The notes under the pieces are model-generated. The model did no database searches. It saw only the letters and a list, made by a program, of their open reading frames with translations, and was not told the DNA's origin. Positions 1 to 10,696 of a stretch of 42,676 bases of DNA are shown one piece after another. A program made the translations under genes and the position numbers. The stretch is from contig NW_019091682.1 in assembly GCF_001949145.1 (NCBI RefSeq), positions 109,553-152,228 of the forward strand, written 5' to 3'. This DNA is from Acanthaster planci. Taxonomy: Eukaryota > Echinodermata > Asteroidea > Valvatida > Acanthasteridae. Position 1 is the first letter of the stretch. The number at the start of each line of letters is the position of its first letter.

Positions 1-379
1 TTGGTGCACAAACTTTCATTGAATAATTACAGCACTAACTCGGTGTACACTGCAGTGAACCTTATGTCTGTGTTCAGACTGGCTTCAAAGTATCTCCATG
101 CAACGAATGAGTAATTTGCACTCTAGTAATTTAATAGCTCTATGAGTTTTTACATTCTGAGACATTTCAAGGGCAGATTTAAGGACTCTGAATCAAAGAT
201 TTTGGACCCATTTTTCACAACGGTAATCGGAAGTGGAAGGGGTGAGTACAGACTACCGGTACCTATAACCTAGATATACCACTGTTTGAAAATAACTGTC
301 ACATCAGTGTGCATCATCTAACTGGAATTAAGTTAAGGCACTAACTATTCTGAGTAACTTATCTACAGACATTTCCTAC

Positions 380-485
380 CTGGCACAAACTTAACTCCAA
401 TCCACCAACTGAATGGCATTAATGCATGATGAAACACATGCAGAAAGGAAATCTGGTTGTTCTTCTTCCTCAGAATGAAGAAAAC
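380..485 (-). CDS. ELOVL7-like: ELOVL exon 5 (HxxHH catalytic histidine box)
   Basis: The exon is 106 nt, phase 0 in and phase 1 out, acceptor TGTTTCAG and donor GTGCCAG|GTAGGA. It encodes 35 residues with [10 protein letters not shown], the HVFHH box (426-440) and the WWIGVKFVP segment. The next exon should open with a Gly completing the split codon and lies left of the window. Confidence 0.93.
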
Positions 486-3400
486 CTGAAACAAACGTGT
501 CATAAGAATAAATTTCAAAGCAACTCTATACTAAGACACTCATATTAGTTACAGTAAATTAAAGGGACCACAAAATAGAAATATTTTACTAACTTGTACT
601 AAAGCCCTTGAAATTGCTCCTCCCTGATTTCAAAGTTTTACAATTTTAACCCATTTTTGGGAGCTTTTTTGGTTTTTATGCTAATGCAATTTGCATATTT
701 ATGAGCAAAACTATAATGTCATCTGTAGGCATTGAGCCTCAATGTTGCATTGATTTGTGTCCAAAAATGTCTCGATTTTTTTAAACAATGCTATCATATA
801 TTTCAGCTCCTTTGGCAATTTAGTGTTGTGTAAGTCCACTCATAGCAATAAGCAAGCAAGCAACCTTTTCACAGAAATGTTTTCAGACAGCAAATTCAGA
901 GTTCACAATTTGAACATTAAAACATACAAACTGAACATGTCTTCCTTGATTTACATCAAAGGAAAAGCACCCTCACTTGTCCAGAAATGTTTAGTCAATT
1001 TTGAATATTTAAAACGTGCCCTTTTCAGTTCACAAAACTCAAAAAATGTCAAACAGTCTTCATATATTTAAGAAGAGCACAGAGATACAAAAATGGTGAT
1101 TCTAAAAAAATTCATTTCATGGATCCTATAAAGACAGAAAAATCTGTGAGAACTTTAAAAGATGAAGGAATTTATGCATTCTTAATGTAATAGTTTTGAC
1201 AGTATTCTTGACATGCTTTTGCAAAGACAGATGAGAACATTGTTCAGCAAGGTACATGTATGTACATTAAAACGGTCCTCCTAAAAAGGATGCACGTTGG
1301 TAGTACAGTGTGCTGCAATACTATAAAATGACATACATGTGTAAAAAAGAATGCAAAACTTGGCTTGGATCTTATGGCTTGGGTGGTAAAATGAGTGTGA
1401 AGGCTTCGTGAATAGTTACAGGGCGACAATCTTGTTCTCTGAGGTTGTCATTTTTGTTTCATATTATTTTCCTGCACAAAATGGTCATATCAGAAAAATA
1501 AATCAGTTCGCTTTCCAGATTTGTGGCATTGTACTACATGTATGTTTCATTAATTAAGATAATGAGTTTAAAGTGCTGGTAAGATCAACACTGGTTGCTA
1601 GTTGGTTCACAAAACTAAATAATATGACAAAGTACGAATGCATACATGTACATGCATGTATGTACATGTACATGTATGTCATGTAAATTGACCCTGATGA
1701 AAACATCTCCTTTAAAACTACAGGCATATGTATCAGAACAGCCTAGGCTGACAGTCTTTAACATAAAATGGAATGGTGTCGAATGTACCAACAACTTACC
1801 GTGTCTAGCATTTCAACAAACTTGGAAACATAGAAGACCCAACACACATTGGCCATCTGTCAATACATGAAATACAGCAAAATTGAGTTCAAGTCTGACA
1901 TTTTAAACAAACATTTACAAATGTTCCAGTTAAAGAATATTTATGGCCAATATTTCCTTTCAGGAAATACCCTGGACAAAAGGAATGCAAATCATTGACT
2001 GCTAGCCTTTGCTTTACCAAATTAATGGCTATAATTTGGTGGCTATTTGGTCAGTGCAGACCATTCTTTTGTTTACAAACACTGACCACCATTTTGTATG
2101 GCTAGCCAAAGCATGCAAAATTAATACCTTTGTAATTAATAATTAATTAATACCTTGGTTAACAACAAGTTTTGCTTCAAAATGCACATGACTTTCAAAA
2201 CAGGAGGCATTTCCATTTAGTTTGTGTGAACATTTACGTGTACATGAAGCATTTCCATAATTTATGGATATAATGTTTGAGCCAGGGTTCTTACCACTTT
2301 GCCAATTATTTTTTGGTTTAGCACTCATGGTCAGTTAATTTTTCTTTTTACCACAACTTGGCAAAATCTTCATCTGTGGTGTAGCAAAAGAAAGGTCTAC
2401 AGAGGTTGTGTGTGGCAATCATTTTAGTAGTAGTGATGAGGTATAATTGTCTACCACTGTCTTCAGGTACATGTGCCATGGTATACCTCCTTACCCTCAG
2501 GGCTTTGGGATTCATTGAGTAGTCTACTAGTTGACATCCTAGTGTATACCCAGTCAGCCATCCACTCATACAAAACTGCAATGAAGTGACAAATAAAATT
2601 CTGACATACATGTACCTGAAGCCACACTCATCTATTGATTTAAATATCTATTACTGCAATCACAATTAACTACATGTTAAGTTTAATTTAGTGATGAGGA
2701 AACTTTCCTAATGAGTACATACAAGTGGTACAGTCGACTCTCTTTATTACGAAATCTGTGGGACCAAGTGAAAATATTTTCCATTTTTCCGCCCATGCCA
2801 CACCTATTAGTAAATATTTACCACAGCCGTTAATAGAGAAATACCAAAGGGTAATTCCAGAAATAAGGGGTCCAAAAGTGTGACATTTTTGTGTCCCTGT
2901 TACATCTGACCTTTGTTCTTTGACATGGAAATATCAACGGAATTTCAAACTATTCCTATTTGTTTGGCAGGTAATTTTCATTCATTCATCACTCTTGGAA
3001 ATTAGAAAATGTGTTCTGAACTTATAAAATAATATGTCAGATGCAACAGGAAAAAAATGGACCCCTAATATCTGGAATTACCAATATAAAAACCTTATAT
3101 TACTTTCATCATTTATTTCAGAATTTGGAAGCGACATGGAAATAACAGTACTGTGACATTTAATGATGCTAAAGCAAAATACCCTGACAAGTCAAAGATA
3201 TGTGGGATGCCTTTGCGTACAGGGAAGAGGGATCTGAAAAGTTGGCATTTGATGCGTTTGGTACGTACATGTACTTTGTGGACGGCCCCTATGCAGAGTG
3301 CAGTGCACTGGCTTCCAGTCTCAGGTTCACCACATGTGCATGCAGTACATGTATGTAAACATGCATGTAATTCATCAAATATGTAGTGTGAAGTTTTAAA

Positions 3401-6400
3401 AATTAAACTGAATGTTATTTGGAAAAAAAACAAACAAAATGTTCATATAAGGCAAATGGAATAAAAACTCCAAGATGGCTGATCGTAATTTATGACTTAG
3501 GGCGAAGTCAACATAACAATGCGAGAGAATGCCAAGACTAACGATTGACTGGTAAGTAATTTTCCTACACAAATTGTATCACAAAGAGCTAATTTATTGC
3601 CTGTTTATTTTGTAATGTTCAGAATGTGACCCCAGTTTTCTTTTGGGCAAATGGCAATGTTGGAAAGTTTAAATGATGATGAAAAACAGTGAGTGAATGG
3701 TTGTCAGTGGTTCCGTATTTACAGGTACATTAAGCGCCCTATGACAATTTTGTGAGTGTGATGTACATGTAATGATCTCTATGGTGTACATGTACATGTA
3801 CTTGTATGTACTTCATGATTGGAGAGTTGCATCTAGCAAAGCAAAGGTCATACACACACATAAGCTCACCCACACTTACCTTACATATACATGTATATAG
3901 TGTGGACATGCCTTTCTTTTCTGCAATTACAAAAACTCAGTGAAAATGCTCGTTTATCTTGAACTGGGAACACGATTTTCAGCTGGCTTTTAGTACACGG
4001 TTTCCTTGACTATCCCTCTTCCTTTTATGACAGATGACCCAACCCCAAAATGCCTCTAAACCCATTTTTCAGTGAAGGGTAAACGTCCTGTGGACATGTG
4101 TAAGTCCACAGAATGTCTTCCTTTCCTGCATCGTGTGAACATCTTTTGTTCACAAGTCCACACTAGGTATGTAAGGTTAGTGCATTAGCAGGCGTGCACC
4201 AGTTCACTTATCCAAAATCCATAGCAATATGAATAATTTAGTGTTTGGGTGATTAGATCCTTACAGGTTCCTAACTTCGGGATTAATTATGATTTTAACC
4301 ATTTTGTAAGCTTGGGAGCTGGAGTGAAAGAACTTTTTTCTGAGACTACTGAAGAGGTTTAATTTAGCACATTTTTATTTCATAGTACTTAAATTCTTTT
4401 AACAGAACAGGTTAAGGTTTGGGGATTGTTTGGTAATCTTGGTCTTTCTTTTTAAAGTTACATGAATCTGAATAGGTGAATGGGGTTGGGGATTCAATGG
4501 CCACATTTTTTCAGACATTTGAAACTGGCAAAAGCCCTTGTAAAATCAATCATTTCTTTTAAATGATTTCCCTTCAGTGATGTGCACATGGGATGGATGA
4601 TTGAAAAGCATCACCAGGGCGGTGCATTTGATAACTGGCCATGGTGGTTACCAGGGTAGACAATCAGTAACTGTGCACAGTACAATAATAATTGGGCGGA
4701 GATTAAACAACTGATGGACACAAATTGATGACTAACTCTGCTTGCAATTATGTGATCCAGGATCTTATAAACACTTGTTGTCTGGAACATGCAAGTGGGT
4801 CGCCAGCAATGCTTTTTAACACAGTGGAGTCACAAAAGCCTTTTTGTTGTAAAAGAAATTTTGCACTCTGCGATTTCATCATAACAGATTTTCTCCCAAT
4901 AGGAATGTGCATATTTTTGCCAGGACCAACAATGTACGCTATTTACATGTACAACTGGAATTTTGCCACAACTGAGTTTGTAATGACGAGAGTCGACTGT
5001 ACTTTTATTCTAATGGATGGCTGGCACAGCAGCTGATGGCAAGGTTTCTCCAAGTGACTATACCTTGGCTACATCACAGATCTCCTTAGGTACATGTACA
5101 CGTACAAGGACATCATCTTTGGAAAGGATTCTAGTTATATACTGTGAGTGAAAGAACAGGTACATGTAGGTTTGCTTTCCCTAGGCGGCACATAAGTTGA
5201 CATCCCTACCTTTTGGTTTTCTGAGCACATGTTCAAGCCTTGTTACACATATTGCTCCTTGTGCGGTAGGTCGTGATACAAATTTAGGATGATAGAAATT
5301 CAGTGAAACAAATTACAACCACATGAACGTTTCCTCAAAACCATAAGATCAACCTCACAATCTGAAATACCAATAATGAAATCTACATACACCAAACACA
5401 GTAAATCTTTGTCTTCCAAGGAAAGACCACAACCACTGAAAACCTCACCTCCCATAATGTATAGAAGGACAGGACAACCATTATGAAGTTGAAGACCAGT
5501 AGGACAGATTTTAGGTTGTAAGGTGCTCTGTTCTTCATCAGCTTAGGGCCAATCCAAACCACAATGAGATAGAGAATGACCATAGTGGTACCTGGGATTG
5601 GGGTTTGCATGAGGGGCCAGTCAGCCACCCGAGGATCTACAGAAACAAGAATGATAACATACAACAACTTGAGTCCTGATGGGTAAATGATTCAACTCAA
5701 CTCGAGTCACTGCGCAAAAATGTCCAATTCGAGTTCCTCATTAGAAGACCCAACAAGAGTGTGTTGTAAATAATCATCAAGAGTGATGTGACGACATGTA
5801 AAAACCCAGAGGTACATGTAAATTTTAAAATGAAAAAAATGACTGTCTTGTTGCAAGGTTTTGTACTAAGATATTGGTGACTTGACTCAAGCTTTTTGCC
5901 TGACTCGAATGAACGACTATGTTAAAAGGACTTGATTTGAATCACAAAAATTTGTGACTCACTACAACTCTGCAGAAAATCCTGTTCAGATGGCCAGTGA
6001 AATGTAAAACTTACATTTTGATCACATGAATGGGTCAGTGCATACATAAATGACCTCTGTTTCCTATGCGGGTGCCCTTACATTACATGTAGGACATCAG
6101 AGATGCACAATGGATGACTTCACAACATACACAAACAGATTTTTGACCAATTTCACCTTACCCTAAGCCAAATTCAGTGTCAGGTAATGATAAGAAGGTA
6201 TAAAATCAGAGGAGGCCCTTGGTAAGATTAGAAGACATGCCACTGCAGGTCAAGTGACTGAGGGACATTTCACAGGTTGCAAGAGTACTGTAGAAAAACT
6301 GGGATGGGCAGTTAACAAGAATTTGCAGTAACTTTTACAATTTTTAGTCCAATGCAAACATGGCTTAAGTGATCAGAAGATACTGTTTTAAAAATATGAC

Positions 6401-7261
6401 AGTTGCAGGTGAGTCAAGTCAGATGCCTTACATTGAAGGCAGTGGGTATCCAGTTCACTGTGTTTGGTATGTATCTGAAACATGCATTAGTATGTCCACT
6501 GATGAATCTGTTTGGCACGTCATGCAACAATAGTGAAGCTATCGTGTTGCAATGATGAGGCCAATTCATACCTGACACAATGCACATGTGAAGCAACTTT
6601 GATATGAAAAAGCAATTTATGGAATGTGTATAACTTTTGTAGAATCGCAACATGAAGAATGAAGCACGTACGTGTAGGTGCAGTGTATCTTTCTACAAAA
6701 GATGCCCTCAAGGGAGCAGAATTTAGATGGACAGGTTCTGGATGCAACAGAGCAAAAATTACATCACTGAGAGATGGGAAGTTGGGAACCAGTCCATTAA
6801 TTAGGCCACATGTACAAGTATTCTTCATGCGTCTGACTGTGATGTTAATGCATGTGTTGTTTTTTGTGGCATGTGTGGCTGCTATTTACTACAATACTGA
6901 AGTATTAATAACGGGAAAAAAATTGATGTACATACGTGTACAAAATATCTTTGAACATGCTAAATGATCAGAAGTCTGGTAAAGTAGAAGTGGATAACCG
7001 GAAAAAATCCAGGTATTGAAAAAAATTAGCGCAACAGCAAAAATGTTGCAGGCCAGCCAAACTTAAGTGGGATGGCATAGTATTTTGACAGGACAGCCTG
7101 CCCTGCTAAAACCCCTCACAGGGAGAACCCGAATTCAGAGGTGATGTAGTTTTTAATGAAAGTTGAAGCAGAGGAAAATCAGGTGAAACTCAGGTTTATC
7201 CTTGAAACATACCCGCATTATCCTCAATGAGTTTATCGAGCCACTGCACAGCAGCTGCCAT
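380..7261 (-). CDS. ELOVL7-like: Very-long-chain fatty acid elongase, ELOVL1/7-like (5' part of gene; 3' exons outside window)
   Basis: ELOVL enzymes are multi-pass ER membrane proteins that condense malonyl-CoA with long-chain acyl-CoA, the rate-limiting step of fatty-acid elongation. Five coding exons are visible in transcript order: 7261-7213, 5636-5449, 2575-2495, 1856-1800 and 485-380. Together they give 481 nt, or 160 codons plus one base, with compatible phases and GT-AG borders throughout. Family marks in order are the [10 protein letters not shown] start of the domain, [23 protein letters not shown], the elongase signature KFVEMLDT (KxxExxDT), [10 protein letters not shown], and the HVFHH histidine box at 426-440. 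The residues after the box ([14 protein letters not shown]) resemble ELOVL1/7 more than ELOVL2/5, so the subfamily is inferred. Family members are about 270-320 residues, so roughly 110-150 residues should lie left of base 1. I found no further exon in 1-379. Confidence 0.93.
486..1799 (-). other. ELOVL intron 4
   Basis: A 1314-bp AT-rich intron. It includes a TACATGTA-rich cluster at 1640-1686. I see no recognisable coding sequence on either strand. Confidence 0.8.
1640..1686. repeat. Palindromic ACATGTAC-type cluster
   Basis: About 45 bp of overlapping TACATGTA, ACATGCATGT and GTACATGTAC palindromes inside ELOVL intron 4. The same motif recurs at many other places in the window. Confidence 0.7.
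1800..1856 (-). CDS. ELOVL7-like: ELOVL exon 4 (KxxExxDT motif)
   Basis: A 57-nt micro-exon (19 codons), phase 0 to phase 0, acceptor TTGACAG and donor GACACG|GTAAGT. It encodes [19 protein letters not shown]. The last eight residues are the elongase KxxExxDT signature. The exon is too short to show as an open reading frame and was found by filling the expected gap between ALR and VFFILRKK. Confidence 0.9.
2495..2575 (-). CDS. ELOVL7-like: ELOVL exon 3
   Basis: The exon is 81 nt (27 codons), phase 0 to phase 0, acceptor TTGCAG and donor CTGAGG|GTAAGG. It encodes the lumenal loop with [10 protein letters not shown]-x2-VDYS and NPKALR, a pattern shared by ELOVL1, 4 and 7. Confidence 0.93.
2850..3082. 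mobile_element. MITE-like element with inverted ends GGTAATTCCAGA
   Basis: The ends are inverted copies. The left begins GGTAATTCCAGAAATAAGGG and the right, read on the minus strand, begins GGTAATTCCAGATATTAGGG, followed on both sides by CCTGTT-CATCTGAC. That gives imperfect terminal repeats of about 60 bp around a 233-bp unit with no coding capacity. It lies in ELOVL intron 2. I could not define a target-site duplication, so the superfamily is open. Confidence 0.7.
3872..4186. mobile_element. MITE-like foldback element, TAGTGTGGAC ends
   Basis: The left arm has CTTACCTTACATA…TAGTGTGGACATG. The right arm read in reverse has CTAACCTTACATACC-TAGTGTGGACTTG, so the arms match except for about 8 extra bases on the left. 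Smaller nested inverted pairs (GTGAACA/TGTTCAC near 4135-4153) lie inside. It is non-coding and lies in ELOVL intron 2. Confidence 0.55.
5449..5636 (-). CDS. ELOVL7-like: ELOVL exon 2 (transmembrane segments 1-2)
   Basis: The exon is 188 nt, begins two bases into the Asp codon and ends phase 0 at TGGGAG|GTGAGG. The acceptor is TTCTGTAG. It encodes residues 17-79: [11 protein letters not shown], a hydrophobic segment, the [15 protein letters not shown] loop and a second hydrophobic segment. This is the clearest single ELOVL exon in the window. A repeat-derived segment begins only about 25 bp upstream of its acceptor. Confidence 0.95.
5660..5972 (-). mobile_element. Diverged hAT-type MITE copy in ELOVL intron 1
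   Basis: Read on the minus strand it starts CAGAGTTGTAGTGAGTCAC and carries repeated GACTTGA / GACTCGAGT words, like the CAGTGTTGTAGTCGAGACC family at 34694-34912. The other end, near 5665, has ACTTGAGTCC. The boundaries are approximate and no duplication of the target was seen. It begins about 25 bp upstream of the exon 2 splice acceptor, so it may supply that intron's branch-point region. Confidence 0.45.
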
Positions 7262-7285
7262 TTTTGAGGTCTCTCTCTGTCAGCC
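7213..7285 (-). CDS. ELOVL7-like: ELOVL exon 1: start codon and first 16 codons, with short 5' UTR
   Basis: The start codon is at 7261-7259 and coding runs to 7213: 16 codons (begins [11 protein letters not shown]) plus one base that completes the Asp codon across the intron. The donor reads GCGG|GTATGT. The peptide ending EDNA-D joins in frame to PRVADW, matching the short N-terminus of ELOVL7 (…KDADPRVEDW). Bases 7262-7285 are 5' UTR if the CAG at 7286-7288 is a splice acceptor. Alternatively transcription begins nearby, because TATAATT lies just upstream. The start is firm; the UTR border is not. Confidence 0.85.
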
Positions 7286-7464
7286 CTGCAAATTATAATG
7301 CGACACAAAACAAGAATGAGACAGTGAGTATAACTGGTCAACAACTATTGGTTAATAATCTGTGACAAGTGAGGGTGTCACGCCTATGCAAACTCATCTT
7401 AACTTTGAATGAGCTTAGTGGAACTTCTTATTTCCACTTTGAAATATTTGTCTGAGACCCATGT

Positions 7465-7582
7465 CAACTCCGATCTGAAGCCAACTCGGATTCACGCCAA
7501 TTCAGACCCAAAACCAAGTCGGGCCCACGGCCAATTCGGACCCATAGCCAACTCTGACCCACCCTAAACCAACTTGAACCCA
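7465..7582. repeat. Degenerate 17-bp minisatellite (CCAA-TCGGACCCA unit)
   Basis: About seven imperfect tandem copies of a 16-21 bp unit of the form CCAATTCGGACCCATAG. They lie about 180-300 bp upstream of ELOVL exon 1. Two reverse-orientation units (GGGTCCAAGTTGG) recur near 9830-9860. Confidence 0.7.
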
Positions 7583-9304
7583 ACACAAGGAATGTTTTGT
7601 TTATGCGTGATTGATTGTTGTTAATGTATTCTCACATGGCATGGACTTCCCTAACAGCATTTCTTTTTTTTCCTGTATTTTATTTAACCCTAATACTGTC
7701 TTTTAATTTTTAAAGTTTATCAAAGTCAGAAAAACTGAAGTCATAGTCCAGATTTCGTTTATCTTAGTTCGTTGGTTTGTATAAAATTATCATTAAAAAA
7801 TAAGTTACAGTGCTGTTTTCAGTTGAAGCCAAATAACCACGTCCCCAGATTTCGCCATTGTGAAATACCATGCAGCCAGCTTGACATGGCCTTGCAGGTG
7901 TTTCTTCTGTTGCATGATGAGTCAGATTCGGACTAATTAAAATTTTTTTCACTCTGATCTCAGCAATGGCGATTGGTACCCACTGTAAACCTGCCACAAT
8001 CAAGGGATGCTGAATGGACTTGGCACCTTTTGTGAGTCAGTGCTGCACTTCATATTACATCCCTTGGTGCTGGTACAAGTAGCACCATGAATGAGTGCGA
8101 ATAATTAACAGGGTCTTATAGCTTGTTTCAAAACCCAGACATAAGATTGACATCTAAACCTTACCAACAAATGTCAGAAATAAAGTAGTGTTTTCTGAAG
8201 CCTAAATAGCCACTAAAGTTTTTGAAATTCTGAATAAACGAAACTTTGTTGCTTGCATGTGTAGGCCCAGGACAAGTATACCATTTCATTTGCATAGACT
8301 ACGAATCTTGTTTTGTCCGGTTACTGATGTATAATATGCCAAAGATCATATACAATCATTTCACGAATTTGAATGAAACATGAAAGATGAAATGAAACTT
8401 TATTCAATACTATCACAAATCGACAACTTTTTTAGAAAAAAAACATGGAAAAAGAAAATTCAAGTTAAACACCTATGAATCGAGTTTGAAAATGTTTGTG
8501 GAAAATAATAGGCTTATGACACAAGATTTAGGCCAAAATTTGATAAAGCAAAAAAAAATACTTGGTCTCTGGTCAGACCAAAGTTCCACAATTGATGCAG
8601 CAATGCAGGTTTTTAATTTTTTGGGGGAGGGATGGGGTTGGCTTTTTAAGACTGGCAACAGACACGGAAATGAGTGGCATATTTAATCCAAGAGCAAAGG
8701 CTAGTAGTAGCACGTTGTACATCATGCCGTAATTGTTACTATCAGGTGGCTGCAACTTGGTAACCTACCCATGGTCTACTGTTCATGTTTGACATCAACA
8801 TTACGCAGTCATAATGGATCTATCACCGGGTAAGAGCTACCCAAGAATTAGTCTGGTTCCTTGAACAAATTGCCCTTCTGACTTGTGGATTTGTGGCCGA
8901 GAATTACACATGTACCGGTAGTCTACTCGCGAACATTCAGATGGTGCAGAAATAGAGGGTGCTGTTTTAAAAATGTTGAGAAAAAAATGGAAAAAATAAC
9001 ATTGACACGCACATTCAACATCGATGTGCATGCTGACCAGAGACTGACTTTTTTTTGTGCTAACAGAGGCGTCCTCAATGTGACACAAAATCAGCAGACT
9101 GTTCCCCATGTGCACGGTTCAACATATCTCAGAAAATCCCCAATTAAGGTGTGAGAATGTCTTTAACATTATTAAATTGTGATAAATTATTATCATCTAC
9201 ATGTACACTGCAACTTTGCAGTGGACAGCTAAACCCCGGATTTTTAATTACAGGAATTACAAAATTACAGTTTGATGAAAGTTTGAACTGATCATATTGG
9301 TACT
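7583..9304. other. Intergenic DNA, nothing recognised
   Basis: AT-rich sequence with only short chance reading frames (for example two mutually overlapping frames at 8473-9154 on opposite strands). None has recognisable domains, and I see no RNA gene or clear repeat borders. Confidence 0.6.
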
Positions 9305-9616
9305 TTCCAAAATATTAATATCTAATATATAAATTAACATCTCCCCAATGCAAAAATACATCTTGAAAATAGTTCACGGTACCCGCTGCTTCACCTGACT
9401 TGGACCAGCCAGCCGACCCCGGCAAGCTCGGTGGTCGAGTGGTCAAGACATCTGCACTAGTAAGCAGGAGGTTGTGGGTTCAAGTCCCACCCGAGTAAGC
9501 TTGTGACTTTTTTCGCAGGCTCTCCGACAAGCACTGAGCATACAGTGTTTATTAANGGCCAGTATTGTGACCTTACACATATACATTGGGTAAGGGCAAA
9601 ACCTGTTATGTAAATT
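9305..9616 (+). mobile_element. tRNA-derived SINE bracketed by a 14-bp direct repeat
   Basis: A tRNA-like segment at 9425-9500 has an A box (TGGTCGAGTGG, 9432-9442) and a B box (GGTTCAAGTCC, 9477-9487), the two internal RNA polymerase III promoter elements. The would-be anticodon arm (CTGC…GCAG) has an over-long loop, so this is not a functional tRNA. The exact 14-mer ATCATATTGGTACT occurs at 9291-9304 and again at 9617-9630, consistent with a target-site duplication. About 120 bp of non-tRNA sequence lies between the left repeat and the tRNA head. Either the element has a longer head or two insertions are superposed. One ambiguous base lies at 9556. Confidence 0.7.
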
Positions 9617-9630
9617 ATCATATTGGTACT

Positions 9631-10539
9631 GTTTGAATGAATTAATAAGTGGGAAGAAATTGTCTTAGTTGCAAAAACAGAACATTGGAAGAAAGAATAT
9701 TTGGGATCCAAAAGCAGTCCGTGCTGTGTCCTTGCTCTATGCTGAAAGCCACACTGCTGGGGCTGCCAGCTTTGTGCGTTTCATTTATTATCCAGTGCAT
9801 TCTCACAACTTTGGTAGGTCCGAGATGGCACGGGTCCAAGTTGGTTTGGGTCCAAGTTGACATGATCACCAATCTACAATGTATCACATACTATCAGTAT
9901 CTCCCACCCCATCCTTTACATATTTGGGGGTCCGGACAACTTAACCATTTGCCAATACCACTCTGAACAAGTGCACGCAATATACGTCATGCAAACTCCA
10001 TCTTACTATACGGACATAGCAGAAATCTACGTAACGTAATGGGTTTGTCAACTATGTGGTGCAGGGGAACTATTGTTGATAGCTCACTGTACAGCTGAAA
10101 AACACAAGTCAAAATTTAGACAAGATTCACTTTTTAGTTCGTTCGAATTCTCAATTTCATGTATTGACTAATTTTCTCTAAATTAAGAAATTATTCATTA
10201 GAAAATCAGCTTTTTACAATTGTTCTGGCTGAAAAATGGATTTGTTGTGTGGTTACTTTTTATTCATGAAAAAGAATTAGTTGTGATCTGGAACTGGGTA
10301 AACCAATCCAGAACTGGGAAAAGTGCTGTTGCCACTTTCGTCGATCCTGTACGTCCAAATTAAAACTTAGAATATAAAAATAATTTTGTAGTATCTCCAA
10401 CCACAACTGACCTCATTTCAGCGCAATTTGAGGATGTTTTATAGATACAATCTGACTGAGTAATTTTCCCGATCCAGAAGTGGGAAAACACTGTATTATG
10501 TGTAGACATCTCGCCGGTCAAGTTATCTCCCTGTCAAAG
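9631..10539. other. Intergenic DNA, nothing recognised
   Basis: AT-rich, non-coding sequence. Two inverted minisatellite-like units (GGGTCCAAGTTGG) near 9830-9860 are the only structure I noticed. Confidence 0.55.
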
Positions 10540-10632
10540 TCAAGCTGTCCAAATGGACAACTTGGCAAATGGTCAAGTTGTCTCAACAGTCAAGTTGTCC
10601 GGAGTCAAGTTGGCAAATGGTCAAGTTGTCCG
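10540..10632. repeat. Degenerate CAAGTTGTC tandem repeats
   Basis: GTCAAGTTGTC-like words recur about six times. The 20-mer TTGGCAAATGGTCAAGTTGT appears twice, about 49 bp apart, showing a local tandem duplication. Confidence 0.65.
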
Positions 10633-10663
10633 ATACCCATGATGTATGTACACATACATTGTA

Positions 10664-10696
10664 CTGTATGCTCTTATATATTATATGAGCATACAG
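10664..10696. repeat. AT-rich hairpin / cruciform-forming palindrome
   Basis: CTGTATGCTC at 10664-10673 is perfectly inverted as GAGCATACAG at 10687-10696. The TATATATTATAT core between them extends the pairing imperfectly. Confidence 0.75.

Noticed and set aside
1-379. Sixth ELOVL exon
   Set aside because: No acceptor followed by the expected conserved GG and N-x-x-VH segment was found.
9425-9500. A functional tRNA gene
   Set aside because: A and B boxes are good, but the anticodon loop is too long and the acceptor pairing is poor. It is better explained as a SINE head.
9457-9711. Minus-strand protein ending GWDLNPQPPAY
   Set aside because: This is the reverse translation of the SINE B-box region, a known source of false proteins.
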